Source of the DNA: Paracoccaceae bacterium | GTDB lineage: Bacteria > Pseudomonadota > Alphaproteobacteria > Rhodobacterales > Rhodobacteraceae | Direction: 5' to 3' | Length of the DNA: 64,000 nucleotides | Assembly (NCBI GenBank): GCA_002402045.2 | Contig: NVUX02000108.1 | Coordinates: forward strand, 1 to 64,000 | Shown: one piece after another, positions 8,922-16,404 of the stretch | How the letters are laid out: every line of letters begins with the position of its first letter | How positions within the stretch are numbered: the stretch's first letter is position 1 | The notes under the pieces: generated by a model | What the model was told of the DNA's origin: nothing | What the model saw: only the letters and a program-made list of their open reading frames with translations | Database searches by the model: none | Position numbers and translations under genes: made by a program

Positions 8922-9698
8922 ATGTATGATTTTGAATTCGTAAAACCCTCCACGATAGATGAGGCCGTAGCAGCACTTAACGCGGAAGATGCGCAAGCGC
9001 TCGGCGGCGGGCAAACCCTGATCCCGACCATGAAACAGCGTTTGGCGTCTCCGACTAAGCTGGTAAGCTTGCTGGGCATTGCAGACATGGCCGGTATTTC
9101 TGAAGATGATGGCGTGGTGACCATCGGTGGGGTAACCACCCATGTTGAAGTGGCCGCCGCAGGCCTTGGGGCTATCTCAGCCCTCGCGGGCAACATCGGA
9201 GACCCGGCTGTGCGCAACCGTGGCACCATCGGCGGCTCGCTCGCCAATAATGACCCCTCGGCAGATTACCCCGCCGCGGCGCTGGCCCTCGGCGCAACCA
9301 TCGTCACCAACACCCGCGAAATCGCGGCGGACGACTTTTTTGATGGCATGTTCACAACCGTGCTGGAAGAAGGCGAGATTATCACCGCCGTAAAGCTCAC
9401 TCCTCCCAGCGCTGGCTGCTACCAAAAGTTCGAGCAACCGGCCTCACGTTTCGCCCTCACCGGCGTGTTTGTTGCCAAAACAGCAAACGGCGTGCGGGTG
9501 GCTGTTACGGGTGCTTCCGAGGAGGGTGTTTACCGTTGGACAGCCGCCGAAGACGCCCTAAATGCTGACTTCAGCGCCGAAGCCCTAGACGGCCTAAGCG
9601 TCTCACCTGATGGCATGATAGCGGACCTGCACGGCTCGGCCGCTTACCGTGCCAACTTGGTAAAAGTTCTAACCCAGCGCGCTGTGGCTGACTGCTAA
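8922..9698 (+). CDS. coxM: Molybdenum hydroxylase FAD subunit (CoxM-like)
   Basis: 258-residue FAD-binding subunit that receives electrons from the iron-sulfur subunit. Two FAD motifs are clear: GGGQTLIPTMKQR near residue 30 and the IGDPAVRNRGTIGGSLANND region near residue 90. Start chosen at the ATG at 8922, 8 bases after a GGAG site that follows the coxL stop. Frames extending further up run into coxL and have no such site. It ends the operon and is followed by a strong hairpin terminator. Length is slightly below the 280-290 residues common in the family. Confidence 0.88.
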   Translation: MYDFEFVKPSTIDEAVAALNAEDAQALGGGQTLIPTMKQRLASPTKLVSLLGIADMAGISEDDGVVTIGGVTTHVEVAAAGLGAISALAGNIGDPAVRNRGTIGGSLANNDPSADYPAAALALGATIVTNTREIAADDFFDGMFTTVLEEGEIITAVKLTPPSAGCYQKFEQPASRFALTGVFVAKTANGVRVAVTGASEEGVYRWTAAEDALNADFSAEALDGLSVSPDGMIADLHGSAAYRANLVKVLTQRAVADC

Positions 9699-9705
9699 AA
9701 AAACA

Positions 9706-9729
9706 GGCCTCACCCCCAAAGGTGAGGCC
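9706..9729. terminator. Bidirectional terminator between coxM and trpA
   Basis: A 9-base perfect stem GGCCTCACC / GGTGAGGCC with loop CCCAAA. On the minus strand it is followed by CTGTTTTTTT, a good U-tract for transcripts coming from trpA. On the plus strand the tail CCGTTTC is weaker but close to the coxM stop codon. Confidence 0.8.
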
Positions 9730-9749
9730 CCGTTTCATTCTATTCCAAA

Positions 9750-9790
9750 TACTCTGGGGTGAATGCGCTTGCGCAGAGGGGCAAAGCCCC
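9750..9790. repeat. Double-hairpin intergenic element behind trpA
   Basis: Two small stem-loops in series: GCGC-TT-GCGC (9765-9774) and GGGGC-AAA-GCCCC (9778-9790), preceded by ATACTCTGGGG on the plus strand. From memory, sequences of this type (GC-rich hairpin, then CCCC-GAGTATTT in the opposite direction) are common at operon ends in Rhodobacterales. This is recalled, not searched. Confidence 0.4.
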
Positions 9791-9813
9791 TGCCGATGGC
9801 GCCACCGAGGCCA

Positions 9814-9875
9814 CTCCCTTTTGGCGATTCACAAAGTTCAAATGAGGCACCCAGCCAAGTGGGCCTTTGCTTCGG
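9814..9875. repeat. 3'-flank motif shared with the region behind the dehydratase
   Basis: CTCCCTTT at 9814-9821 and CCCAGCCA...GGCCTTTGCTTCGG at 9850-9875, directly after the trpA stop on the minus strand. It pairs with the copy at 1105-1154. Both copies sit immediately downstream of minus-strand amino-acid metabolism genes. Confidence 0.4.
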
Positions 9876-9889
9876 CAGCGCGTATAGGC

Positions 9890-10678
9890 TTAGCTATGCA
9901 CACCATCAGCCAATTCAGCCACAAAGCCCAGCACTTCACTCACGCTTTGACCTTCACCGATGCGTTGCACAATAGCGGAGCCAACCACGGCGCCATCAGC
10001 TATTCCCGCAATCGCTTGCGCGGTAGCGGGCGTCTTTATTCCGAACCCCACGCAAACCGGCAGGTCAGTCGCCGCTTTAATGCGCGCCACTTCTGGCGCA
10101 ATTACATCCGCATCGGCCTCGGCGGTTCCGGTAATCCCGTTGATCGAAACATAATAAATAAAACCGGAGGTGTTTTGCATGACTTTAGGCAGGCGCTTAT
10201 CGTCTGTTGTCGGTGTCGTCAGGCGGATGAAATCAATACCAACCTCCGCCGCAGGCAAGCACAGCTCAGCATCTTCCTCAGGCGGAAGGTCCACCACGAT
10301 TAGCCCGTCCACACCGGCAGCTTTGGCCTTGGTCAAAAACACATCCACGCCCATCGCATAAATCGGATTATAATACCCCATCAACACGATCGGCGTGGTG
10401 TCATCCCCCTCCCGAAAAGCGCGCACAAGGTCGAGCGTGCGGGCTAGCGTCATCCCCGCTCCCAGCGCCCGCTGCGCCGCAAGCTGAATGGCGGGGCCAT
10501 CGGCCATCGGGTCGGTAAACGGCGCGCCGAGTTCGATGACATCAACTCCGGCAGCGGGCAAGCCGCGCACGATCTCTAGGCAAGTATCAAAATCCGGATC
10601 TCCGGCCATGATATAAGACACAAAAGCCGATTTCCCTTCGGCTTTCAGATTGGCAAACTTGGCGGCGATGCGTGACAT
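9890..10678 (-). CDS. trpA: Tryptophan synthase alpha chain
   Basis: Cleaves indole-3-glycerol phosphate to indole and glyceraldehyde 3-phosphate, feeding indole to TrpB. The 262-residue TIM barrel has catalytic Glu49 (VIELGAPF) and Asp60 (DPMAD) at exactly the positions of the E. coli enzyme, plus the phosphate-binding GFGIKTP and GSAIVQ loops. The start is fixed by GGAGG 7 bases before the ATG at 10678; 30 further codons upstream in frame are not needed. No trpB or other trp genes are adjacent, so trpA stands apart from its partner here. Confidence 0.95.
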   Translation of the reverse strand: MSRIAAKFANLKAEGKSAFVSYIMAGDPDFDTCLEIVRGLPAAGVDVIELGAPFTDPMADGPAIQLAAQRALGAGMTLARTLDLVRAFREGDDTTPIVLMGYYNPIYAMGVDVFLTKAKAAGVDGLIVVDLPPEEDAELCLPAAEVGIDFIRLTTPTTDDKRLPKVMQNTSGFIYYVSINGITGTAEADADVIAPEVARIKAATDLPVCVGFGIKTPATAQAIAGIADGAVVGSAIVQRIGEGQSVSEVLGFVAELADGVHS

Positions 10679-10812
10679 AATATTCCTCCGATTTTCAACC
10701 CGTTTTTGCGACACCCCCGCATAAAAATCAAGCCCTGTGGCCAGGAAACGCATTGAATTATACTGCACGCGGGACCATAATGCCCTTCATCCTTTTCAAC
10801 CCTTGAGGCGCC

Positions 10813-11643
10813 ATGAAATCCGGCATTATCCTTTTTCTAACCTTCCTTACCCTTACCACACCGGTAACGGCCCAAATCTCCCGCCCCGAAACGCTTCTCG
10901 ATACCCTCACCATTCTCGCGCAAGCCTACCGAAGCGCACCGGAAATTCAGGACGTAACTGTGAACCGAGCGGAGATATCTCTGGGGTTCACCTTGGCTAA
11001 TGGCACAGCCATGACCAGCTTTCCCGATAATCTGCACAGCCTATTGCGAGCGGCCGAAAGTGACGGGGAGCGGCAAGATATCCTCAACGGATTTATCGGC
11101 AATTTACTGGCGGGGTTTGCCAGTGCCAATGCCCCCATCGACCCCCGAAACATCTTTCCGATCATCAGAGCCGAGGGTTATGGCGCGGGGCTTGGGGAGG
11201 GCCAGCAGCCCTACTCCGAGCCATTTGCAAAAGGCTTGCGCATCTTCTTTGCAGAAGATCTTCCAACCACAATTCGATATATAGACTCAGATCAGGCACG
11301 CGCATTTCCCTCCCCAGACCATCTGATTTTCACACGCGCGCTTGGCAATTTCCTTCGCCAAGCTATCCCCTTCGAGATTCAGGGCAGCGGGCCATATATG
11401 CTGGTTGCTGACGGCAATTACGAGGCCAGTTTCTTGCTGGATACCGCCCTTTGGCAAGAGATTAGCGAGCAGCTAAACGAGGTGATTTTAATTGTCCCCG
11501 CCCGTGATTTGGTAATCTTTGCCGATGGAACGCTGCCAAATAGCCGCGATACGCTGGCTCGGCTTCTGGCGCTCGATGAGGCCGCTTACCCGCTCGGGGG
11601 CGAAATTCTGGTCTGGGCCTCTGACCATTGGGAAGTGGATTAA
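10813..11643 (+). CDS. Secreted DUF1444 family protein
   Basis: 276 residues beginning with a signal peptide (MKSGIILFLTFLTLTTPVTAQ, cleavage near Ala20). The mature part resembles the DUF1444/YtpQ family, with the stretches NIFPIIRAEGY, PYMLVADGNYEASFLLD and VPARDLVIFADGT. Function is unknown for the family. The gene lies alone between trpA (divergent) and psd (same strand, 75 bases downstream). Export to the periplasm is inferred from the leader; no lipobox cysteine is seen. Confidence 0.65.
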   Translation: MKSGIILFLTFLTLTTPVTAQISRPETLLDTLTILAQAYRSAPEIQDVTVNRAEISLGFTLANGTAMTSFPDNLHSLLRAAESDGERQDILNGFIGNLLAGFASANAPIDPRNIFPIIRAEGYGAGLGEGQQPYSEPFAKGLRIFFAEDLPTTIRYIDSDQARAFPSPDHLIFTRALGNFLRQAIPFEIQGSGPYMLVADGNYEASFLLDTALWQEISEQLNEVILIVPARDLVIFADGTLPNSRDTLARLLALDEAAYPLGGEILVWASDHWEVD

Positions 11644-11718
11644 CGGCAAAGATCAAGCCCTGCCTTGACAAACCCTGCCTTGGTGGGTCTTTAAGGGCAA
11701 ACCACGAGGGAAATCGCC

Positions 11719-12429
11719 ATGAACATGCTCAGCACTTTTATAAAGCCCATGCACAAAGAAGGCCGCCGTTTTGTGGCTATTTCTGCGGGCATCACAGCGG
11801 CGTTCTTCTTTCTGGCTTGGCTCCTGCCAATCCTTACATTCCTAGCCTGGATTATGGTTGGCATTACCATCTGGGTTTATTACTTCTTTCGTGACCCAAA
11901 GCGCTTTACACCTATCCGCGAAGGCCTCATCGTTTCCCCTGCCGATGGCGTCATTTCTCTGATCGAACCAGCCGTCCCCCCCACAGAACTAGGTATGGGC
12001 CCAGAGGCGCTGACTCGTGTTTCCGTGTTTATGAACGTGTTTAACTGCCACGTGAACCGCGCCCCGATTGGCGGTGAGATTGTGTCTATCGCCTATCGGC
12101 CCGGCAAATTCTTCAATGCGTCTCTCGACAAAGCCAGCGTAGATAACGAACGTAATTCGCTCTGCATCCAGATGCCAGATGGTCGCCAGATCGCGGTGGT
12201 GCAGATCGCTGGCCTCGTGGCGCGGCGCATTATGTGCTTCAACAACACGGGTGACAATATTAAAACAGGCGAGCGCTTCGGCCTCATCCGCTTTGGCTCA
12301 CGGCTGGATGTTTATTTGCCAGAGGGCGTGCAGCCTATGGTGTCGCTTGGGCAAACCATGGTGGCTGGCGAAACGGTTCTAGCAGACATGAAAAGCCAAG
12401 AACCGGTGCGGCTGGCGCGCAAAGACTAA
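11719..12429 (+). CDS. psd: Phosphatidylserine decarboxylase proenzyme
   Basis: Inner-membrane enzyme that makes phosphatidylethanolamine from phosphatidylserine. This is the short (236-residue) class: two adjacent hydrophobic stretches at 20-57, the conserved SPADG (73-77), [11 protein letters not shown] (104-114), and the self-cleavage site Gly193-Ser194 in [11 protein letters not shown]. Cleavage there turns the serine into the pyruvoyl cofactor. A GAGGG site precedes the ATG. The stop overlaps the pssA start by one base, so substrate-making and substrate-using enzymes are cotranslated. Confidence 0.94.
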   Translation: MNMLSTFIKPMHKEGRRFVAISAGITAAFFFLAWLLPILTFLAWIMVGITIWVYYFFRDPKRFTPIREGLIVSPADGVISLIEPAVPPTELGMGPEALTRVSVFMNVFNCHVNRAPIGGEIVSIAYRPGKFFNASLDKASVDNERNSLCIQMPDGRQIAVVQIAGLVARRIMCFNNTGDNIKTGERFGLIRFGSRLDVYLPEGVQPMVSLGQTMVAGETVLADMKSQEPVRLARKD

Positions 12430-13169
12430 TGGCACCCCCTTCAAAATTCCCGATCATCCAGCTGATCCCCAATCTGGTGACCATTGCCGCAATCGTTGCA
12501 GGGCTAACAGCCATTCGGTTTGGCCTAGAAGGTAATTTTGAGCGCGCAGTAAAGCTGATCTTGCTGGCCGCCGTGCTGGATGGCATTGATGGCGCGCTGG
12601 CACGCATGCTGAAAAGTGAAAGCAAAGTGGGCGCAGAGCTCGACTCGCTGGCGGATTTCCTGAATTTCGGCATCGCCCCGCCAATGATCATGTATTTTTG
12701 GTCCCTGCATAACGCCAATGGGCTGGGCTGGATCGCGGTGTTGGTGTTTTCAATCTCCAGCGTTATGCGGCTAGCGCGCTTTAATGTGAGCGCCAAGTCT
12801 GATGACGAACCCGATACCAAAGGCTATTATATCGGCATTCCCTCGCCTGCGGGTGCTCTATTAGTGATGATGCCGATGTTTATCACCTTTGCTATTCAGG
12901 CAGGCCCGTTCCTTCCGCCGTTGGCTGTAAGCGCTTATGTCGCGCTGGTCGGGTTGGGGCTGGTCTCTCGCATTCCGACTTGGAGCATTAAGGCTGTGCA
13001 TATTTCCAGAGAATACGTGAAGTTTTTGGTTCTTGGGCTGGTGTTTGTCGGGGCCGCGGTGATGAGCTTTCCGTGGGTGACGCTGTTTGCCATCGGGCTT
13101 GGATATATCGGGATCGTCGGCTGGTGCATTTTCACGCGCCGCACGCCTGACCTGAGCAAACCGGAATAG
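12429..13169 (+). CDS. pssA: CDP-diacylglycerol-serine O-phosphatidyltransferase
   Basis: Integral membrane enzyme forming phosphatidylserine from CDP-diacylglycerol and serine. The CDP-alcohol phosphotransferase signature DGxxARx8GxxxDxxxD is complete (DGALAR at about residues 55-60, then GAELDSLAD). About seven hydrophobic segments follow. At 246 residues it is the membrane-type PssA of alphaproteobacteria, not the larger E. coli form. It overlaps psd by one base (TAATG). The next 280 bases hold no gene. Confidence 0.94.
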   Translation: MAPPSKFPIIQLIPNLVTIAAIVAGLTAIRFGLEGNFERAVKLILLAAVLDGIDGALARMLKSESKVGAELDSLADFLNFGIAPPMIMYFWSLHNANGLGWIAVLVFSISSVMRLARFNVSAKSDDEPDTKGYYIGIPSPAGALLVMMPMFITFAIQAGPFLPPLAVSAYVALVGLGLVSRIPTWSIKAVHISREYVKFLVLGLVFVGAAVMSFPWVTLFAIGLGYIGIVGWCIFTRRTPDLSKPE

Positions 13170-13449
13170 CAGAACCATAGCAGCGCGCCTACCACCCCGC
13201 TATTTGGCGAAACAGCACCCGCGCTGCGCACCACCTTTGTAAAATGTCAGATAGTTTGAGGTCTACGCACCACTATTTTAGATTTCAGGTCAGATAGACT
13301 GGATTTGGCCGGTATATTGCCTAGCCTCAGGTGCAGTTCAGTTCAGTTCAGTTCAGTTCAGTTCAAAAAACGGATGAAATGCCTGCAATTCGATTGAGGG
13401 CAGCTATTGGCCTATTTTGTTGAAAAACTCCACTTGATTTAGTTGCAGT
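13170..13449. other. Gene-free stretch before the eroded island
   Basis: No coding frame with family resemblance was seen. It contains the (CAGTT)6 repeat described separately. From about 13400 on it probably holds the left end of the IS1182-type element (CCTATTTTGTTGAAAAACTC at 13411-13430 resembles ends of that family, recalled from memory). No terminator was recognised behind pssA. Confidence 0.4.
13334..13363. repeat. Pentanucleotide tandem repeat (CAGTT)6
   Basis: Six perfect head-to-tail copies of CAGTT, followed by CAAAAAA. It lies between the pssA stop and the IS1182 remnant. Perfect short repeats of this kind are prone to slippage, so copy number may vary among strains. No gene is obviously controlled by it. 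Confidence 0.9.
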
Positions 13450-14454
13450 TTGACTGATTCAATTTCCTTATTGATGCAGGGAATTGATCGCGATGTTGGG
13501 ACCAAGCAAGAAGCACAAAGCGCTCTTTTTTTCGATTTCTCGATTGAGGACTATGCTCCGGCTGACCACATTTTACGAGCAATTGACGGCATCATTGATT
13601 TGTCTGGTGTTCGCCAACATCTGTCTGCGTTTTATAGCACGACTGGCCACCCTTCGGTTGATCCCGAATTAATGATGCGTATGTTGCTGGTCGGATATAT
13701 CATGGGCACCCGGTCTGAGCGGCGGCTGTGTGATGCGGTTCATCTCAATCTGGCGTACCGCTGGTTTTGCAAGCTTGATTTAACGGACCCAATCCCGGAT
13801 CATTCAACTTTTTCAACGAACCGCCACGGAAGGTTTTGCGACAGCAATATGCTCCGGCATGTGTTTGAAACCGTAGTCGCCCAATACATCCCGGCATCCC
13901 AATGGACTGGCGCACGCGGTGGACCTGCGTACTTTGCTTATTCCACGAATTATTTAATCGATACCGACAATGCAGTGATCTTCCCCTCTCGTGCATGCAA
14001 GCATGCACTGCCGGTCAACGGATGTGGAAGCCACGCGATCCATTCGGCAAGCCGAAGTTTGGGCGGTCAAAACGATGATTGATCGTGTGCAGAAGGCGCA
14101 TAACCTCATGCCCGAACGCCTAGTCTCCGACACAGCCTATGGCTCAGGCCCCATGCTGGATTGGCTGGTCGAGAATCGCGGGATTGCACCGCAGATCTCC
14201 GTAATTGATAAATCTGCCCGCAAGAATGGGACTTTTGAGCGGGCGGACTTCATCTTTGATACCGAGAATGACTTGTACATTTGTCCCTGCGGTAACGAGC
14301 TCAAGCAATATCACCGTGCTTATAAAACGCCCAGATCCGGTGCAAACAAAGACGAGGCAATCCGATATCGTGCGCATAAATCAGACTGTGACGCCTGCGC
14401 CTTAAAAGAACGCTGCACTCCAAAAGAACCACAGTGTAAAGTGACACGATCAAT
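13450..14454 (+). pseudogene. IS1182-family transposase, frameshifted and truncated
   Basis: Starts at TTG 13450 or ATG 13474. The first part carries the IS1182 N-terminus (FDFSIEDYAPADHILRAID, then RMLLVGYIMGTRSERRL, and PDHSTFS). At 13980 the frame YLIDTDNAVI is interrupted by a 37-40 base palindromic insert. The homologous sequence resumes in the next frame at 14021 (DVEATRSIRQAEVWAV) and runs through the Cys-rich CPCGNELKQY and CDACALKERC. Homology then stops abruptly at the left end of the IS3 element at 14455, so the C-terminus is missing. The protein is certainly non-functional as it stands unless the insert is bypassed. Confidence 0.85.
13981..14020 (+). repeat. Palindromic insert, copy 1 (in IS1182 transposase)
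   Basis: A 37-40 base block separating the codons for ...NAVI and DVEA.... It has CCTCTC (13985-13990), the stem-loop GTGCATGC-AA-GCATGCAC (13991-14008), then TGCCGG (14009-14014). The same CTCTC / stem / TGCCGG layout occurs three more times in the adjacent IS3 element. Here it shifts the reading frame by one. Confidence 0.8.
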
Positions 14455-14534
14455 TGAAGTGGTCCTGCTTTTCCGAACAGGTTTGCGGCTGAGTTAAGGT
14501 GTATCTGGTATGGTTTTCATGCCGCTTTCATCAT

Positions 14535-15406
14535 TTATTTGCCGCCAAAGTATGCCTCGTCCGGCGTTCGTTTTTCAAGGGCTGTGTGGGGGCGGTCGGT
14601 GTTGTAAAATGTAATCCACTCGTTGATGACACGTTTGGCAACAAAACCATCGGTTAATTCATGAAAATACACTGCCTCCTGTTTGAGGGATCGCCAGAGG
14701 CGTTCGATAAAGATGTTGTCCAAATAGCGACTGCGCCCGTCCATAGATATTTTCACACCAGCCTCGGTCAATGTGGTGATCCACGCCGATCCGGTGAACT
14801 GGCTTCCTTGGTCCGTGTTCATAATCTCGGATGGGCCATATTTCGCAATCGCATCATCCAGTGCTTCCTTGCAGAAACTGGCGTCCATCGTGTTCGATAA
14901 TCTCCACGATAGCACCTTACGCGTCGCCCAATCCATAATCGCTACCAGATACAGAAAACCGCGTGGCATCGGAATGTAAGTGATATCAGCGCACCAAACC
15001 TGATTGGCGCGGGTAATCGGCATTCCTCGTAGAAGATACGGATAAATCCGGTTCTCGAGGTGCTTTTTGCTGGTGTTGGGGCGTTTGTAGATCGCTTCAA
15101 GCCCCATCACCTTCATCAACCTGCGTATGCGGTGGCGGCCCGCATGATACCCTTTTCTCGGCAAATAGGCCGCAATCTGGCGGCTGCCACCTCTCGGTGA
15201 TTGCATGCAATCACCTGCCGGCCAGTGAAAGAACGGGTATTTGGTGAATACACGGTCGATCTGGCGCATCAGTTCCAACGTTTCAGCACTGAACCCCATG
15301 GGCGGTAATATAGCGGTGATCGGCTGATCCTCAGGATTTTACACTGGCGGGTCAGGCTGATATTAGCCATCTTGTTTACCATCTTCAGGCGTTTCTTGGG
15401 GCTCAC
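14535..15406 (-). pseudogene. IS3-family transposase OrfB (integrase core), disrupted
   Basis: OrfB supplies the DDE integrase core of IS3 elements: WCADITYIPM (first Asp), NTDQGSQFT (second Asp) and the late IERLWRSLKQE glutamate are all present. It probably began at GTG 15406 (SPKKRLKMVNK). Near 15303 the frame changes by one base between ...SPLYYRP and MGFSAET.... Further on, a 39-base palindromic insert (15189-15227) adds 13 residues in frame between KYPFF and GSRQIAAYL, a position where relatives read straight through. Catalytic residues are intact but the frameshift should inactivate it. Confidence 0.82.
15189..15227 (-). repeat. Palindromic insert, copy 2 (in frame in orfB)
   Basis: 39 bases, exactly 13 codons, adding HWPAGDCMQSPRG to OrfB. 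Its core GGTGATTGCATGCAATCACC (15196-15215) is a perfect 20-base palindrome, with CTCTC on one side (15191-15195) and TGCCGG on the other (15216-15221). The frame of orfB continues correctly on both sides. Confidence 0.85.
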
Positions 15407-15445
15407 AGCCTCTCAGGGATTGCAAGCAATCGCCTGCCGGTAATA
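15404..15445 (-). repeat. Palindromic insert, copy 3 (orfA/orfB junction)
   Basis: 39-42 bases between the end of orfA (...NDFLAQGLK) and the start of orfB (SPKKRLK). It contains CCTCTC (15409-15414), the stem GATTGC-AA-GCAATC (15418-15431) and TGCCGG (15435-15440). Its length keeps frame, but it brings an in-frame TGA, so it separates the two genes. Confidence 0.8.
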
Positions 15446-15752
15446 CTTGAGCCCTTGTGCTAAAAAATCGTTCTCTACCACTGGCTGGCAGGGGTGTTTA
15501 CACCCCGAGAAGCGCCAACCTCCCGATTTTGGCATGCAAATCCTTGATCTCGGATTCGCTCGGACCTTGTGTGCTGCCGCCACTGGAAAACACGCCCGAC
15601 AGACCATCAACAGCCTGCTTCTTCCACGTGCTCACCTGCGTAGGATGTAATCTGTGCTTCGCTGCTATCTCCTGGATCGTGCGGTCACCACGCAATACTT
15701 CAAGCGCAATCTTGGCCTTAAACTGATCTGAAAACTTCCGTCTCTTCGTCAT
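15446..15752 (-). pseudogene. IS3-family OrfA (helix-turn-helix), disrupted
   Basis: OrfA binds the element's ends and joins OrfB by programmed frameshifting. The N-terminus MTKRRKFSDQFKAKIALEVLRG and the EIAAKHRLHPTQVSTWKKQ helix-turn-helix are intact. The end of the protein (KIGRLA | VENDFLAQGLK) is split by a 34-base palindromic insert at 15479-15512. The insert introduces TAA and shifts the frame by one, so OrfA now ends prematurely after GRLALLGV. Confidence 0.82.
15479..15512 (-). repeat. Palindromic insert, copy 4 (in orfA)
   Basis: About 34 bases between the codons for GRLA and VEND. On the minus strand it reads TTCTC, then the stem-loop GGGGTGT-AA-ACACCCC (15491-15506), then TGCCAGCCAGTG. 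The last twelve bases differ by only one from copy 2 (TGCCGGCCAGTG), while the stem sequence is entirely different. Confidence 0.8.
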
Positions 15753-15818
15753 TTCGGTATTCCTTCATCGGGTTGGAATACACCTTAACAGACTGTCCGA
15801 TTTTGCAGGACCACTTCA

Positions 15819-16228
15819 CACAGCCAGCTTTTTCAATGATGAAAGCGAACCTTCGACTTTCTGGCGATACCAGTCTCTGGTCCTTGGGCTAAGCTCTTTG
15901 CCACGGGTGTTAATATAGCGCTCAAACACCTCGTTCAGGTTCGGTATCGCGTCATTAGGTGCTCTCGGATCATCGCCACGTCGCAATATCATACGCAGTT
16001 CTTTCGCGCGTTCTCGGGCCGATTTAAGCGATAGTTAGTCAATGCGGCCAATCACGATGGAAACATAACGGTCGGTTCCGTCATTGATCCGACCTATCAG
16101 TTTATAGCTGGCGTTTTCTTGCCAACGACAATGCGCAAGCCACTGACATCTGCATCATAAATCTGCACGCCTGGTTCGTGGTCATGGCGGGTTTTATCAA
16201 CCTTTGCCTGGGTGCGTTTTGTGGCCAT
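15819..16228 (-). pseudogene. Tyrosine integrase, N-terminal remnant
   Basis: Starts at ATG 16228 (MATKRTQAKVDKTRHDHEP). The arm-type DNA-binding region reads VQIYDADVSGLRIVVGKK. A one-base loss then moves the frame, and it continues ASYKLIGRINDGTDRYVSIVIG, meets a TAA, and goes on LSLKSARERAKELRMILRRGDDP and LSPRTRDWY, the core-binding region. It stops exactly at the right end of the IS3 element, so the catalytic domain is gone. The start faces a tRNA-Leu fragment 177 bases away, the usual arrangement of an integrase beside its attachment site. Dead three ways: frameshift, stop, truncation. Confidence 0.78.
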
Positions 16229-16404
16229 TTGGCGTTCTCCTATGTGAGCTGGTTTCAGAGCCATAAAAAACCCTGTCACAGGCCCTGTTCTGATTAGGTT
16301 GCCTTAGGTTGCACCAAGGTGTGTAAGAAAATTATGTCGTGTTTATATAAACTTACGAACCACTATAAGCCGTATTAGAGCGCATAAGTTGCTTTATGCT
16401 AAAA

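Larger units (their letters stand above)
14455..15818 (-). mobile_element. IS3-family insertion sequence, complete ends, decayed genes
   Basis: Imperfect terminal inverted repeats of about 26 bases mark both ends: TGAAGTGGTCCTGC opens the left end at 14455, and the right end reads GCAGGACCACTTCA up to 15818. Both begin with 14 identical bases and end with a G-ACAG match. Length is 1364 bp, about 115 bp longer than it would be without its three palindromic inserts. orfA and orfB are on the minus strand. No matching direct repeat flanks the ends, and different truncated genes abut each side, which points to deletions next to the element after insertion. Confidence 0.85.

Noticed and set aside
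6067-9698. Naming the coxSLM operon a true CO dehydrogenase
   Set aside because: The active-site loop is AYRGAGR and the copper-binding cysteine motif of form I is missing.
9850-9900. Resemblance of GCTTCGGCAG... to the start of eukaryotic U6 snRNA
   Set aside because: Only about ten bases match and the following bases differ; treated as chance within a local bacterial repeat.
13334-13363. CRISPR array
   Set aside because: The (CAGTT)6 repeat has 5-base units without spacers; no array with regular spacers was seen in the window.
13491-14454. Treating the two transposase frames at 13450 and 13991 as separate genes
   Set aside because: The homology is continuous across the frame change once the palindromic block is removed, so they are one broken gene.
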